A stretch of 64,000 bases of DNA from Sepiola atlantica (GCA_963556195.1 OY744522.1:33331324-33395323), one strand, 5' to 3'; positions 31,883-43,784 are shown, numbered from the stretch's first letter. Numbers and translations: made by a program. Notes: a model not told the origin generated them from the sequence alone.

Positions 31883-32490
31883 AATTCAAAGTTACACTGA
31901 TATTTAATCAAATTAATTCAAAGTTACACTTATATTTAATCAAATTAATTCAAAGTTACACTTATATTTAATCAAATTAATTCAAAGTTACACTGATATT
32001 TAATCAAATTAATTCAAAGTTACACTGATATTTAATCAAATTAATTCAAAGTTACACTTATATTTAATCAAATTAATTCAAAGTTACACTGATATTTAAT
32101 CAAATTAATTCAAAGTTACACTTATATTTAATCAAATTAATTCAAAGTTACACTGATATTTAATCAAATTAATTCAAAGTTACACTTATATTTAATCAAA
32201 TTAATTCAAAGTTACACTTATATTTAATCAAATTAATTCAAAGTTACACTGATATTTAATCAAATTAATTCAAAGTTACACTGATATTTAATCAAATTAA
32301 TTCAAAGTTACACTTATATTTAATCAAATTAATTCAAAGTTACACTTATATTTAATCAAATTAATTCAAAGTTACACTTATATTTAATCAAATTAATTCA
32401 AAGTTACACTGATATTTAATCAAATTAATTCAAAGTTACACTGATATTTAATCAAATTAATTCAAAGTTACACTGATATTTAATCAAATT
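31883..32490. repeat. 32-bp minisatellite, 19 units
   Basis: The unit TTAATTCAAAGTTACACT followed by G/TATATTTAATCAAA repeats exactly every 32 bp. Apart from the first unit's flank, units differ only at one site (ACTGATA or ACTTATA). It adjoins the hairpin element at 32496. Confidence 0.97.
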
Positions 32491-32495
32491 GCTTA

Positions 32496-32746
32496 ATTTG
32501 TATAATTTGGATTATTCAGACGACTGTTCTCATCTTGAGTGTTATCATCACAACGTTTCGGCTGCTGTAACCTCTGGCCTGCATCAGGTGTATATTTTCG
32601 AACAAGGGGAATCTGGACGGAATTTTGAACGGAAGGCTTTATTTAATCCACGATACACCTGAAGAAGGCCGAAGGTTACAGTGGCCGAAACGTTGATAAC
32701 ACTCAAGATGAGAACAGTAGTCCGAATAATCCAAATTATACAAATT
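32496..32746. mobile_element. Hairpin element with CCGAAACGTTG blocks (Penelope-tail-like)
   Basis: Outer arms AATTTGTATAATTTGGATTATTC (32496, shown in part) and the inverse ending at 32746 pair over about 100 bp. Both contain AGTGTTATC...CAACGTTTCGGC or its inverse GCCGAAACGTTGATAACACT. The plus-strand core CTGAAGA-AGGCC...GGCC-GAAACGTT (32659-32693) has the order of a hammerhead core (CUGANGA, stem II, GAAAC). Penelope-like elements are known to carry hammerhead motifs, and this may be two opposed Penelope ends. No RT is present. Confidence 0.55.
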
Positions 32747-32930
32747 ATCAATACTCATCTAAAATTGGTTAATATCTTGAAAATCATATTTCTTTTAAAT
32801 AACATTCCAATTTTTGGTTAAAAATATACACACACAAAATATACATTATAATAATTTTTTTTTTTTTCATAAAAACTCTTTTTTAAATTGAATTCATATC
32901 TATAGAATTTCATGCCGCCCCCCCCCCCCG

Positions 32931-32979
32931 GTTCTTAATATTATTATTAAGGGGGGCTCAATAATAATATTAAGAACCA
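32931..32979. repeat. Short inverted repeat
   Basis: GGTTCTTAATATTATTATT at about 32930 and AATAATAATATTAAGAACC at about 32961 form a 19-bp perfect stem around a short G-rich loop. It lies directly after a C-run. Confidence 0.8.
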
Positions 32980-33244
32980 CTGTTTTAGAAAGTCACAAAT
33001 AGGATTTCCGTATTAAACATACCATGAAGTAGAATCTTGGCTTGGCAATGTTGGCTTACTTTTTGATTAAGCCATCATTTTGGTTCGATTGAGATTTGCT
33101 CTGAAATTTAAAAAATGCAAAATCTTCATTTATGAGTGTACACCCTCCATCAAAAATGACAGGAAAAAAATATGCTTCACCAGTGTTCGCACTAATATTC
33201 ATATCAAATGACGTCTATATCGATGATGTCTATATATAGGAGAG

Positions 33245-33480
33245 CCGAAAGTAAACCTCGTGTTTACTTTCGGCAGCCTCGTAACTCTCGCTTCCCTTAT
33301 TTTGTCCTTTAGTCCTCACATTTGATAAGCAATGTTTTTGACAAAGGGGGAAGAATTGCATCTAACATTTATCGTTTGCTAGTTTTTGACCTTGAAGTGC
33401 TAATTTTTTTTTTAGCTCCTTCCATCAAGTGACTTCATGCCTTGTCTGGAGCGATTTCCATAAAAAAAAAGAAAAAAAAG
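33245..33480 (+). repeat. Dispersed A-tailed repeat, copy 1
   Basis: It starts at a 12-bp perfect stem (CCGAAAGTAAAC ... GTTTACTTTCGG, 33246-33274) and ends ATGCCTTGTCTGGAGCGATTTCCATAAAA (quoted in part), then an A-rich tract. Copy 2 is 36519-36740 and a 56-bp piece lies at 44173-44228. The last 60 bp resemble the 3' end of the LINE at 24200-24265 (AGC-CCTT...AGTG-C-TC-TGCCTTGT-TGG-G-GA-T), so it may be a SINE or truncated LINE of that lineage. Confidence 0.55.
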
Positions 33481-33814
33481 AAATAAATAAAAAATGTATG
33501 AATATGTATAGAAAGAAGAAAAGAAAAAAAGGAAAGAAAACGTCTTGTTATGGAAATAGAATGCAGGGGGGGGTCACCATTCTACTAAACACTTGTCCAG
33601 CAGTTTTTTTACATTTCATTGTTTGTGTAACGGGACGGATATATATTTATATATATATATATATATACTAATAAGTACACATTCGTCTTTATTATAGAGT
33701 GGAGGATGTTTCTTTGACATCTTTTGATCAATTATTTTGTCTAAACTTTAAAAGAAATCGTACAGAATATATATTTATATACAGATCTCCATGCTTCTTG
33801 AGCTTCATGCTCTG

Positions 33815-34056
33815 CCCCCCCCCCTCCCCATAAAACTTTCTCAGCAAAAACTCGTCTTCCTACCAACACTGCAAAGAACTCTCCTTTCTTCCTCTGTGTA
33901 CCTAAAACCAAACAGAACTTCCATGAACAGAGTTTCTTTCCAAGAACTTCCCACCCGTGGAACACGTTACCACGGGAATGTTTTCCTACATACTACAACA
34001 TGTTCGTTTTTCAAGTCCAATCGCAACAAATATCTAGCGAGTCGTCCTGTGAATTA
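33815..34056 (+). pseudogene. LINE 3'-coding remnant
   Basis: In one plus-strand frame the sequence reads FFPRTSHPWNTLPRECFP (33940-33995 region), then a frameshift to FKSNRNKYL and a stop. This is the C-terminal signature of jockey/CR1-like LINE proteins (FFPRxxxLWNSLP...FK). Upstream of it lies a C-run (33816-33828). There is no endonuclease or RT. It is a different, diverged family from the 21 kb LINE. Confidence 0.6.
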
Positions 34057-34059
34057 ATC

Positions 34060-34760
34060 ATAGTTCTCTATCTTTTCATAGTACTGTTCCATCATTCAAC
34101 TGAAAGTCTCATTACCCCTTAGCCTTGATAAGTGATGAACCATTCGTATAGTAAAATTTTTTTTATATCTTTGGAAGAAATTGTCGTATCAGATTAAGAC
34201 TAGCATAGAAAATTTTACGATTAAATTGGATGAATTGAGAAATTATAGTAAAATAAAAAGAGGAGTTAGCGGTCATTTTTGGAAACTATCGGGTGAAATA
34301 TTTAAGGGAATTTAATTTTACTAATGATACTGTATGATGTGAATGTTTGTGCAAAAATAGTTAAACTGAGAAGATATTTTAAAAGATTCCCAAAAGGCAT
34401 AACAAACTCTTGGGTCACAGATTTAAAGATCAAAGGGCACTAGTTTCTCCTTATCTCACATCACATGAATGTGTAATTACCACTGAGTCCCTAATTGCTT
34501 CCCCATGAGAACAAAGTTAAACACCAGGTTGTTTTTTTTTTAATGTGAGGGTAGGACAAAAATTAAAATTGCCTAAGTCGAGAAGGATTTCTCCTTTCAG
34601 TGAGGACAGAAGAGTCACTACACTATGACTGCCACTAAGTCTGGCGCATGGACACTCCACCTGATGTCCTCAGCAGATCATGTTGCATGCCAAACTTAAT
34701 CATAGACGATTTCTCTTTCATTCCAAAGATAAACCCAACTTAGCTGTTAGGGGTAGTCAT
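34060..34760. other. No gene recognised
   Basis: Non-repetitive sequence without a convincing ORF, RNA gene or repeat partner. Confidence 0.5.
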
Positions 34761-34763
34761 TTA

Positions 34764-35060
34764 ATGGAAACATTAAACAAGTTGCCGGAAGAGAAATACA
34801 CACACGATTCAAGCCAAAGAAGGAAAAGATTTTTTTAAACTACATTTTAGCATAAACTATATTTATATTAAGTTAAAATTTAAAGACTCTATTTTATGTC
34901 TACAAGGTAAGTATATCTTTACTCTAATGTAGATTTCGTGTCTGTATTTTTCTAACTAAAACTCTGAATATTATTTAAAAGGAACATGATTTTAAAGAAT
35001 AAATCACAACCTCACTGCTATATCTTGTTATAAAGGAGTTTGTGTGTCTGTAACGATTAA
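34764..35060 (+). repeat. Second copy of the 30.9 kb exon-like block
   Basis: It carries the same 24-codon ORF (34764-34838, one residue changed) and the same donor (AAG then GTAAGTATAT at 34907) as 30908-31200. Similarity ends near TGTGTCTGTAAC at both places. It is a partial gene or exon duplication about 3.86 kb downstream. Confidence 0.75.
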
Positions 35061-35761
35061 GTGTAGTCATTCGTCACAGGTGCTATCATATTCCTCCTCT
35101 CGTCCATAGAATATATTACTCAACGATTGCTTGACAGTTTTGTCTACCCAACTATTCACTTAAAGCTGGAGAGAAAGAAAGAGAGATCAATTCGTACCTT
35201 GTCTACGGAGCATGAACTGCATGCATCTCTACTTGATCTCCTTTTCTTGGGATGCATGATTGGACTAATGGATATTGCCATAGACTATGGAATCATCTCT
35301 ACTGTATTTAAATCCAAGTGGATCTATCGTGTTCAATTAACTATGAATATTGCTGGGAAATGTATGAACTGACTCGAGCTATGGGTAGTTACTTCTGCTC
35401 ATAATTATATACAAGTAATCGTGTTGTTAGTACAGAGGAGGGGGGGTCGGGGTTTAACCATAAACTATTTCCATTTCTGATAATATTTCTCAGTACTATA
35501 AGTTATTAGAGCAGACAATCAAGGAGTTAGCCTTGAGCATCACCAGACCTTTGCACACCATTAGATGTTGTATTTCAGCATTAAACGAATTTTAAAATGG
35601 TTGATATGTCGTAATAGAGGGAAAGAAATAAAGTAAAAAGGACTAATTGATCACTCTCTCATGAGAACAGCAATGACTATTGAACCTAGCAAACGATTTT
35701 TAAGATTTATTGCACAGACAACAGATGTAGACCATTGTAGTATTATATCCGTATGCATGTA

Positions 35762-35762
<1 letters not shown>
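35060..35762. other. No gene supported
   Basis: An 81-codon plus-strand ORF at 35127-35372 (motif DLLFLGCMIGLMDIAIDYG) has a hydrophobic stretch but matches nothing I recognise and has no supporting signals. A G-run lies at 35440. Confidence 0.4.
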
Positions 35763-35805
<43 letters not shown>

Positions 35806-36011
35806 TACTTCATGTATCCACATAAAATATTATAAGGAGATATAATTTTTTATGTGTCAGTTTTCAGTATTTACTTCAACAGTGCTCGATACGTAAGTAG
35901 AGCTAGGTAGTAAGCAATGAAAATATATATGGCAAATGCCTGACGATTCCCCCCGGGGATGAAACACGGGAGCCTCTGTGTAGCTTGATTGCCATATATA
36001 TTTTCATTGCT

Positions 36012-36056
<45 letters not shown>
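35763..36056. repeat. Fold-back of about 107 bp bracketed by (AT)n runs
   Basis: GTAAGCAATGAAAATATATATGGCAA (about 35910, quoted inexactly) pairs with TTGCCATATATATTTTCATTGCTTAC ending near 36014. AT runs lie at 35766-35801 and 36016-36054. The loop contains CGATTCCCCCCGGGG. It is a small hairpin element or slippage-prone site. Confidence 0.7.
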
Positions 36057-36093
36057 ATGAGTCAATGAAGAATAGTTAGACCTCACCTTATTT

Positions 36094-36196
36094 TTGCTCT
36101 ATCCAGTATATTGAGCTTTCCTCATCTCACAATAGGTCTAATTCTCTAAAAGTTATCTTTTAGTTATAAACCTTCATATATATATATATATATATA
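36094..36196. repeat. Relative of the LINE 5' region
   Basis: TTGCTCTATCCAGTATATTGAGC...AATAGGTC...TTTAGTT-TA-ACCTT then (AT)n parallels 19713-19816. No LINE coding sequence follows here. It is either a solo 5' fragment or an independent repeat that the LINE region also contains. Confidence 0.6.
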
Positions 36197-36518
36197 TGCC
36201 TGTGTGCATACTATTAGATGGATAACAAATTTTTTTTGTACCCCAAAGTTATCTCCCTTGCTCCAGACATTTTGAAGCAGAGTTATCTGCCTCTGATTTG
36301 GACAGGATAACAAACAGAAACAAAAGCCATCCAAATAGTATACTAAAAAAAAAAAAGTAAACATTTATTTTTTTAGTAAACATTTTTTGGGAGAGAGAAC
36401 TTCCTGATAAAAGAAAAGAAGATTAAAAGTTTTTTTTGCCTATTTTAACAGAATCTCGTTTATAATGTCCAACCTTCTAAATTGATTCTAACTGATATAC
36501 AAATGAAGTGGACATTGG

Positions 36519-36740
36519 GTTTACTTTCGGCAGCCTCACAACTCTCATTTCTCTTATTTTGTCCTTTAGTCCTCATATTCTATGAGCAATGTTTCTGACA
36601 AAGGGAGAAGAATTGCTGATTTCGGGGTCGGAATCTATCGATCTAACACTTATTGTTGTATGTTTTTTAACCTTAAAGTAATATTTTTTTTTTAGCTCCT
36701 TACATCAAATGGAGTGATTTCCATTAAAAAAATACAAAAA
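36519..36740 (+). repeat. Dispersed A-tailed repeat, copy 2
   Basis: GTTTACTTTCGGCAGCCTC, ATTTTGTCCTTTAGTCCTCA and TTAGCTCCTT-CATCAA-TG align with 33262-33480. This copy has an extra 30 bp near 36625 and ends in A-rich sequence. Confidence 0.8.
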
Positions 36741-36744
36741 AAAG

Positions 36745-37480
36745 AAGGCATATGATTCACTGAGATTGTGGGAGTTTTCGAGTGTCTTACCACCAATGTT
36801 AATCAAAGACGGTATTTCTTTTACAAAACAATGGAGAAATAATGAAGCAAATGTCTTAAAATAACAACTCGTTTCTGAAGAAATGCTATTTATTGCGACT
36901 GCATATTTCACGCCCTGTTTTCTATTGTTTTCTTTTAAATTATATTTCAACAACTGGTGTTTGATGCTTCATCAATTTTGAGTGAAAAACTCATGGGAGT
37001 TCTGCTGTTTTCTGACTTTGCAGGTATGTCCATGTGTGTTAGACACGTGGAGATAAAATAAGTGTTCAGAGTTGGTCATGTGGTTTATAATTTTATGGTT
37101 CAGGTTAGGGTTATGAGTGTTTACCAAGTCAGCTGCTGGACGTCGGAGCTTTGACGAATCCCACCCCAGGACAACAAAGTGGTCAGAGTAATAGACACAG
37201 AATTATATGGATTCTAAAAATGCAGCATATATGGCTGTAATCACATTGACATGTCGGTTTCTGTAAGATCCCTGAAGTTAAGTTTTGTTTAAAAAGGGGA
37301 AACACAATTTTTTTTGTTTTTTTTCCTTTCAGGGGTGGGTTGGGCCAGGATATTGCCTCACCAAAAGGGGGGTAGGCAAATCCCCCTCCTTAAATAAAAT
37401 TGAGTGCGAACGCAGACCCCACACTATATCAGAGAACCAGTTTTGATATGTAGGCTCGTTTTAAGATGAAAATCGTTCTT
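36745..37480. other. No gene recognised
   Basis: Contains one degenerate GGTTAGGGTTA site (37102) and the phrase CGAACGCAGACCCC (37406), repeated as CAAACGCAGACCCC at 38462 beside the second SINE below. No coding region. Confidence 0.4.
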
Positions 37481-37483
37481 TTA

Positions 37484-37737
37484 ACTTGTCTCATTTGCTC
37501 AAATGGAAGAGTATCGGACAGATTCGTCCTAATTACCATATGACGTTAAGGTTACGAGTTCAAATGACGACCTCGACGTCGAAATTATTTATTGTTTATT
37601 TAGTTGTTAAGATGAGCCCTAATGTATTTGTTATATTTCTGACTTGGAAATTTATTAAATAGTAATTATGCCCCTCCCTTATGTTTACAAAAATTCTCGC
37701 CGACAGACAGAGAAGGTGCTCGTTATATTATAAGTGG
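37484..37737 (+). mobile_element. tRNA-like SINE, copy 1
   Basis: TTTGCTCAAATGGAAGAG (37495) resembles a pol III A box and GTTACGAGTTCAAATGACG (37549) a B box at tRNA-like spacing. The tail CCGACAGACAGAGAAGGTGC then TCGTTATATTATAAGTG is shared with copy 2 at 38731. AAATTATTTATTG follows the B box in both. No poly(A). Confidence 0.55.
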
Positions 37738-37870
37738 ACTAACGAAAATAGCCTCCCTAACAGTCATCTATTTTTGCTAGGCTGCCGCGTTCTTGGGTGG
37801 TAAGACATTTTTAGTTAATAAAAAAAAAATTTGTCTCCCAATATTTTCTGTTTAAAAAGGAAAAAAAAAA

Positions 37871-38406
37871 TTTCATCTTACTACTATTTAATTTGGTAAT
37901 TTCTTATCTTACTGTTAAATAATTTAGTAATTTCTCATCTTACTGTTAATTTAGTAATTTCTCATCTTACTGTTAATTAATTTAGTAATTTCTAATCTTA
38001 CTGTTAAATAATTTAGTAATTTTTCATCTTACTGTTAATTAATTTAGTAATTTCTCATTTTACTGTTAATTAATTTAGTAATTTCTCATCTTACTGTTAA
38101 TTAATTTAGTAATTTCTAATGTTACTGTTATTTAATTTAGTAATTTCTCATCTTACAATTATTTAATTTTGTCATTTCTCATGTTACTGTTAAATAATTT
38201 AGTAATTTCTAATCTTACTGTTAAATAATTTAGTAATTGCTCATCTTACTGCTAATTAATTTAGTAATTTCTCATTTTACTGTTAATTAATTTAGTAATT
38301 TCTAATCTTACTGTTAATTTAGTAATTTCTCATGTTACTGTTAATTAATTTAGTAATTTCTCATCTTACTGTTAGTTAATTTAGTAATTTCTAATCTTGC
38401 TGTTAA
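37871..38406. repeat. 31-bp minisatellite, second array (about 17 units)
   Basis: Same unit as 25249-27848 (TTTAGTAATTTCTCATCTTACTG). It lies between the two tRNA-like SINEs, 10 kb from the first array and on the same strand. Confidence 0.95.
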
Positions 38407-38559
38407 AATCGTTTTTTTAACTTGTCCAATTTTCTCCACAAAAAAAAAAAAATATCGAGAGCAAACGCAGACCCCGATGTATTTTCGAAGAACAGTTATA
38501 CGATCATTCATTTGTAACTATAAGAAGTGAACAAAAAAACGATACATAAAGTATTAAAA

Positions 38560-38731
38560 TTTGATAAGCGTCTGGCAGTTAGCGTCAAGGTTGCAAGTTC
38601 GAATCGCGGACTCGGCGCCAAAATTATTTATTGGTTATTTATGTTTCTGACTTTGAAATTATGAGTACAAAAATTCTCCAGGACGGACAGACTGACAGAA
38701 TGACAGAGAAGGTGCTCGTTATATTATAAGT
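38560..38731 (+). mobile_element. tRNA-like SINE, copy 2
   Basis: Clear B box GTTCGAATC within GGTTGCAAGTTCGAATCGCG (38590), then GGCGCCAAAATTATTTATTGG. The tail GACAGAGAAGGTGCTCGTTA then TATTATAAGTG is common to copy 1. The A-box half is weak. Confidence 0.6.
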
Positions 38732-39019
38732 GCATGTATAAATAGATCTATGTATATATAGAGAGAAAGAGGCAGATAGACAAACAGACGGAGAGGCATT
38801 GCATATTAAAAATATCAAAATTCTTCTCTTAGATTTTATTATATTAAAAACAGGAAAAAATATATCCTTGGATTTCATATAAATTTATTTAAAAATAATG
38901 GGAGAAGGGGGTAGAATTGAAACCGCACACTCAATGTTTTTATTCTGATACTTTCCTAACTAAGCAATCTAGGCATTTGTTAAGTCGACTTTAAAAATAA
39001 CACTTATAAAAAAATCAGA

Positions 39020-39270
39020 GTTTTAAGGGGCGTCTGTCCCCATGGCTCAATAAGAGGTGGGAGATTTGGGGTCACTTCCATTGTTTTCCCTCCCGGAGAA
39101 TTTCATACATGTGATATGAATTTCTATCAAAATAGGATATACTTGAAATTTTAAAGGAGGTTCGCCCCCCATAGCTCACTTAGGTTAGGAGGACACTAAG
39201 AGATTCGGGACCACTTCCATTTTCTTCCACAAAAAGTTTTATACATATGATTAAAATTTCATTAAAAAAC
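39020..39270. repeat. Degenerate two-unit repeat, about 130 bp
   Basis: GGGGCGTCTGTCCCCATGGCTCA...GGTCACTTCCATT...TTTCATACATGTGA (39027, quoted in pieces) is echoed by GGAGGTTCGCCCCCCATAGCTCA...GACCACTTCCATT...TTTTATACATATGA (39157). No ORF. Confidence 0.7.
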
Positions 39271-39299
39271 ATCGAGTTTTATATATATTAGACTAGCAA

Positions 39300-39905
39300 A
39301 ATCTACCTTAGCAGCAATTAATCTAGCTGTAGATTTCTTTGCAGAAAAACAAAACAAAAAACAATTTTCATTTCGCGTTTTTGTAGGTTATCCCTTCTTT
39401 TCAGTAAATCGCTTTACTTAATATTAATAATAATAATGATAATAGTAATAACGACAACATTTTTGCAGATATCTAAGAAAATAGGACAAATAAACGTATA
39501 AATGAATAATTTATTAGAAACAGTTTTAAAAGTTAGTATGCAAATTAAGCATACACATATCTTTGTTTTGGCGTTAGCTATTTACTATATATACAGTATT
39601 TCAAAATATTATGTTGTATCATGTTTTGATGTTTTGAATACATGGACAAAACTTTTGCATTTATTTATTTAGATTAAAAAACATTCTTGACTACATAATA
39701 CTCATACTAGATTTTATCGCAAACTCCCCATAAATCCAGGATCGGATACTACTTACCATTATAGGATTCCTCGTAAAATCTTACCCTAAGAAATTTGTGT
39801 TTAATCTTATTATAGGACTTTATTATCAAAAAAAAAAGTAAAATCTTTTCTTTGTTGTTTATGGATATCTGGTGCAAACGCTGCCCCAGTGGAATGGTGA
39901 TTGGA
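39300..39905. other. No gene recognised
   Basis: AT-rich sequence including a short ATAATAATAAT tract. No ORF or repeat identity seen. Confidence 0.5.
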
Positions 39906-39920
39906 GGAGCATTCACTCAT

Positions 39921-42900
39921 ATGCAAACTATCTCCCTTTCTCATATTTCTCAGTACTAGGACTTATACTTGAATCTTTGAGGCATACAATCATATTTAAA
40001 CTATCTCCCTTTCTCATGATATTTCTCAGTATTAGGACTTATACTTAAGTGTTTGGGGCATACAATCATATTTAAACTATCTCTCTTTCTCATGATATTT
40101 CTCAGTACTAGGACTTATACTTGAGTGTTTGGGGCATACAATCATATTTAAACTATCTCCCTTTCTCATGATATTTCTCAGTACTAGGACTTATACTTTA
40201 GTGTTTGGAGCATACAATCATATTTAAACTATCTCCCTTTCTCATAATATTTCTCAGTACTAGGACTTATACTTGAGTGTTTGGGGCATACAATCATATT
40301 TAAACTATCTCCCTTTCTCATGATATTTCTCAGTACTAGGACTTATACTTAAGTCTTTGGGCATACACTCATATTTAAACTATCTCCCTTTCTCATAATA
40401 TTTCTCAGTACTAGGACTTATACTTGAGTGTTTGGGGCATACAATCATATTTAAACTATCTCCCTTTCTCATGATATTTCTCAGTACTAGGACTTATACT
40501 TGAGTGTTTGGGGCATACAATCATATTTAAACTATCTCCCTTTCTCATGATATTTCTCAGTACTAGGACTTATACTTAAGTGTTTGGAGCATACAATCAT
40601 ATTTAAACTATCTCCCTTTCTCATAATATTTCTCAGTACTAGGACTTATACTTAAGTCTTTGGGCATACAATCATATTTAAACTATCTCCCTTTCTCATG
40701 ATATTTCTCAGTACTAGGACTTATACTTAAGTCTTTGGGGCATACAATCATATTTAAACTATCTCCCATGCTCATAATATTTCTCAGTACTAGGACTTAT
40801 ACTTAAGTCTTTGGGCATACAATCATATTTAAACTATCTCCCTTTCTCATAATATTTCTCAGTACTAGGACTTATACTTGAGTCTTTGAGGCATACAATC
40901 ATATTTAAACTATCTCTCTTTCTCATAATATTTCTCAGTACTAGGACTTATACTTAAGTCTTTGAGGCATACAATCTTATTCAAACTATCTCTATTTTAC
41001 ATAATATTTCTCAGTACTAGGACTTATACTTGAGTGTTTGGGGCATACAATCATATCTAAACTATCTCCCTTTCTCATAAAAATTCTTCAGTACTAGGAC
41101 TTATACTTGAGTGTTTGTGGCATACAATCTTATTCAAACTATCTCTATTTTACATAATATTTCTCAGTACTAGGACTTATACTTGAGTGTTTGGGGCATA
41201 CAATCATATCTAAACTATCTCCCTTTCTCATAAAAATTCTTCAGTACTAGGACTTATACTTGAGTGTTTGTGGCATACAATAATATATAAACTATCTCCC
41301 TTTCTCATAATATTTCTCAGTACTAGGACTTATACTTAAGTGTTTGGAGCATACAATCATATTTAAACTATCTCCCTTTCTCATAATATTTCTCAGTACT
41401 AGGACTTATACTTAAGTCTTTGGGCATACAATCATATTTAAACTATCTCCCTTTCTCATGATATTTCTCAGTACTAGGACTTATACTTAAGTCTTTGGGG
41501 CATACAATCATATTTAAACTATCTCCCATGCTCATAATATTTCTCAGTACTAGGACTTATACTTAAGTCTTTGGGCATACAATCATATTTAAACTATCTC
41601 CCTTTCTCATAATATTTCTCAGTACTAGGACTTATACTTGAGTCTTTGAGGCATACAATCATATTTAAACTATCTCCCTTTCTCATGATATTTCTCAGTA
41701 CTAGGACTTATACTTGAGTGTTTGGGGCATACAATCATATTTAAACTATCTCCCTTTCTCATGATATTTCTCAGTACTAGGACTTATACTTAAGTGTTTG
41801 GAGCATACAATCATATTTAAACTATCTCCCTTTCTCATAATATTTCTCAGTACTAGGACTTATACTTAAGTCTTTGGGCATACAATCATATTTAAACTAT
41901 CTCCCTTTCTCATGATATTTCTCAGTACTAGGACTTATACTTAAGTCTTTGGGGCATACAATCATATTTAAACTATCTCCCATGCTCATAATATTTCTCA
42001 GTACTAGGACTTATACTTAAGTCTTTGGGCATACAATCATATTTAAACTATCTCCCTTTCTCATAATATTTCTCAGTACTAGGACTTATACTTGAGTCTT
42101 TGAGGCATACAATCATATTTAAACTATCTCTCTTTCTCATAATATTTCTCAGTACTAGGACTTATACTTAAGTCTTTGAGGCATACAATCTTATTCAAAC
42201 TATCTCTATTTTACATAATATTTCTCAGTACTAGGACTTATACTTGAGTGTTTGGGGCATACAATCATATCTAAACTATCTCCCTTTCTCATAAAAATTC
42301 TTCAGTACTAGGACTTATACTTGAGTGTTTGTGGCATACAATCTTATTCAAACTATCTCTATTTTACATAATATTTCTCAGTACTAGGACTTATACTTGA
42401 GTGTTTGGGGCATACAATCATATCTAAACTATCTCCCTTTCTCATAAAAATTCTTCAGTACTAGGACTTATACTTGAGTGTTTGTGGCATACAATAATAT
42501 ATAAACTATCTCCCTTTCTCATAATATTTCTCAGTACTAGGACTTATACTTAAGTGTTTGGAGCATACAATCATATTTAAACTATCTCCCTTTCTCATAA
42601 TATTTCTCAGTACTAGGACTTATACTTAAGTCTTTGGGCATACAATCATATTTAAACTATCTCCCTTTCTCATGATATTTCTCAGTACTAGGACTTATAC
42701 TTAAGTCTTTGGGGCATACAATCATATTTAAACTATCTCCCATGCTCATAATATTTCTCAGTACTAGGACTTATACTTAAGTCTTTGGGCATACAATCAT
42801 ATTTAAACTATCTCCCTTTCTCATAATATTTCTCAGTACTAGGACTTATACTTGAGTCTTTGAGGCATACAATCATATTTAAACTATCTCTCTTTCTCAT

Positions 42901-43318
42901 AATATTTCTCAGTACTAGGACTTATACTTAAGTCTTTGAGGCATACAATCTTATTCAAACTATCTCTATTTTACATAATATTTCTCAGTACTAGGACTTA
43001 TACTTGAGTGTTTGGGGCATACAATCATATCTAAACTATCTCCCTTTCTCATAAAAATTCTTCAGTACTAGGACTTATACTTGAGTGTTTGTGGCATACA
43101 ATCTTATTCAAACTATCTCTATTTTACATAATATTTCTCAGTACTAGGACTTATACTTGAGTGTTTGGGGCATACAATCATATCTAAACTATCTCCCTTT
43201 CTCATAAAAATTCTTCAGTACTAGGACTTATACTTGAGTGTTTGTGGCATACAATAATATATAAACTATCTCCCTTTCTCATAATATTTCTCAGTACTAT
43301 GACATACTTGAGTCTTTG
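39921..43318. repeat. 76-bp minisatellite with 760-bp higher-order structure (about 45 units)
   Basis: The unit contains ACTATCTCCCTTTCTCAT, TATTTCTCAGTACTAGGAC and TTATACTT(G/A)AGT. A marked unit (AAGTGTTTGGAGC) recurs at about 40579, 41339, 41789 and 42549. Spacings are 760, 450 and 760 bp, so a ten-unit block was copied whole, including minority variants such as CCATGCTC and ATAAAAATTCTTCAG. Confidence 0.95.
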
Positions 43319-43319
43319 G

Positions 43320-43766
43320 TTGAAAAAAAATTGCTTATTTGAGCTTTCGTCCAATGGAGAGTCGATACAAAATAACGTTCACTGATACTGCTATTTCGAA
43401 CATATACATTTTGTGTAAAACAGTGTAAAGCTAAACATGTTACGTCATAGCGATAGTTTTAGAGCTGAAACAATTTCCAGCTAGATTTGCGACTTAATCT
43501 ATTAATAATTGAATACAATATTGTCAGGTCTGCTTTCTTATCTGCTGCTAGTACTATGCAAATTCCTACGACCTGTTCTATGGTTGGGCTGTCAGCGACT
43601 AATCTGGCAGTCCCATCAGGCAGGCCTTAGGGTTAGTGTCAGTGACTAAACTGGCAGCCCAATGAAGCAGGCCTTTGCATGTCTGATGAGGTGGATGTGT
43701 GGATACCAAGCAACACTAAAAAGAAGAACTGTCAAAGGACGGGGGATTTTTGTGGGAGCTAACGGC
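43320..43766. other. No gene recognised
   Basis: Includes two similar pieces GACTAATCTGGCAGTCCCATCAGGCAGGCC (43597, quoted in part) and GACTAAACTGGCAGCCCAATGAAGCAGGCC (43640), a short diverged duplication. No ORF. Confidence 0.5.
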
Positions 43767-43784
43767 TACCCATACTGATGAGAG

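Noticed and set aside
35127..35372. 81-codon ORF as a small gene
   Set aside because: No recognisable domain, no splice or promoter evidence, and length within chance expectation.
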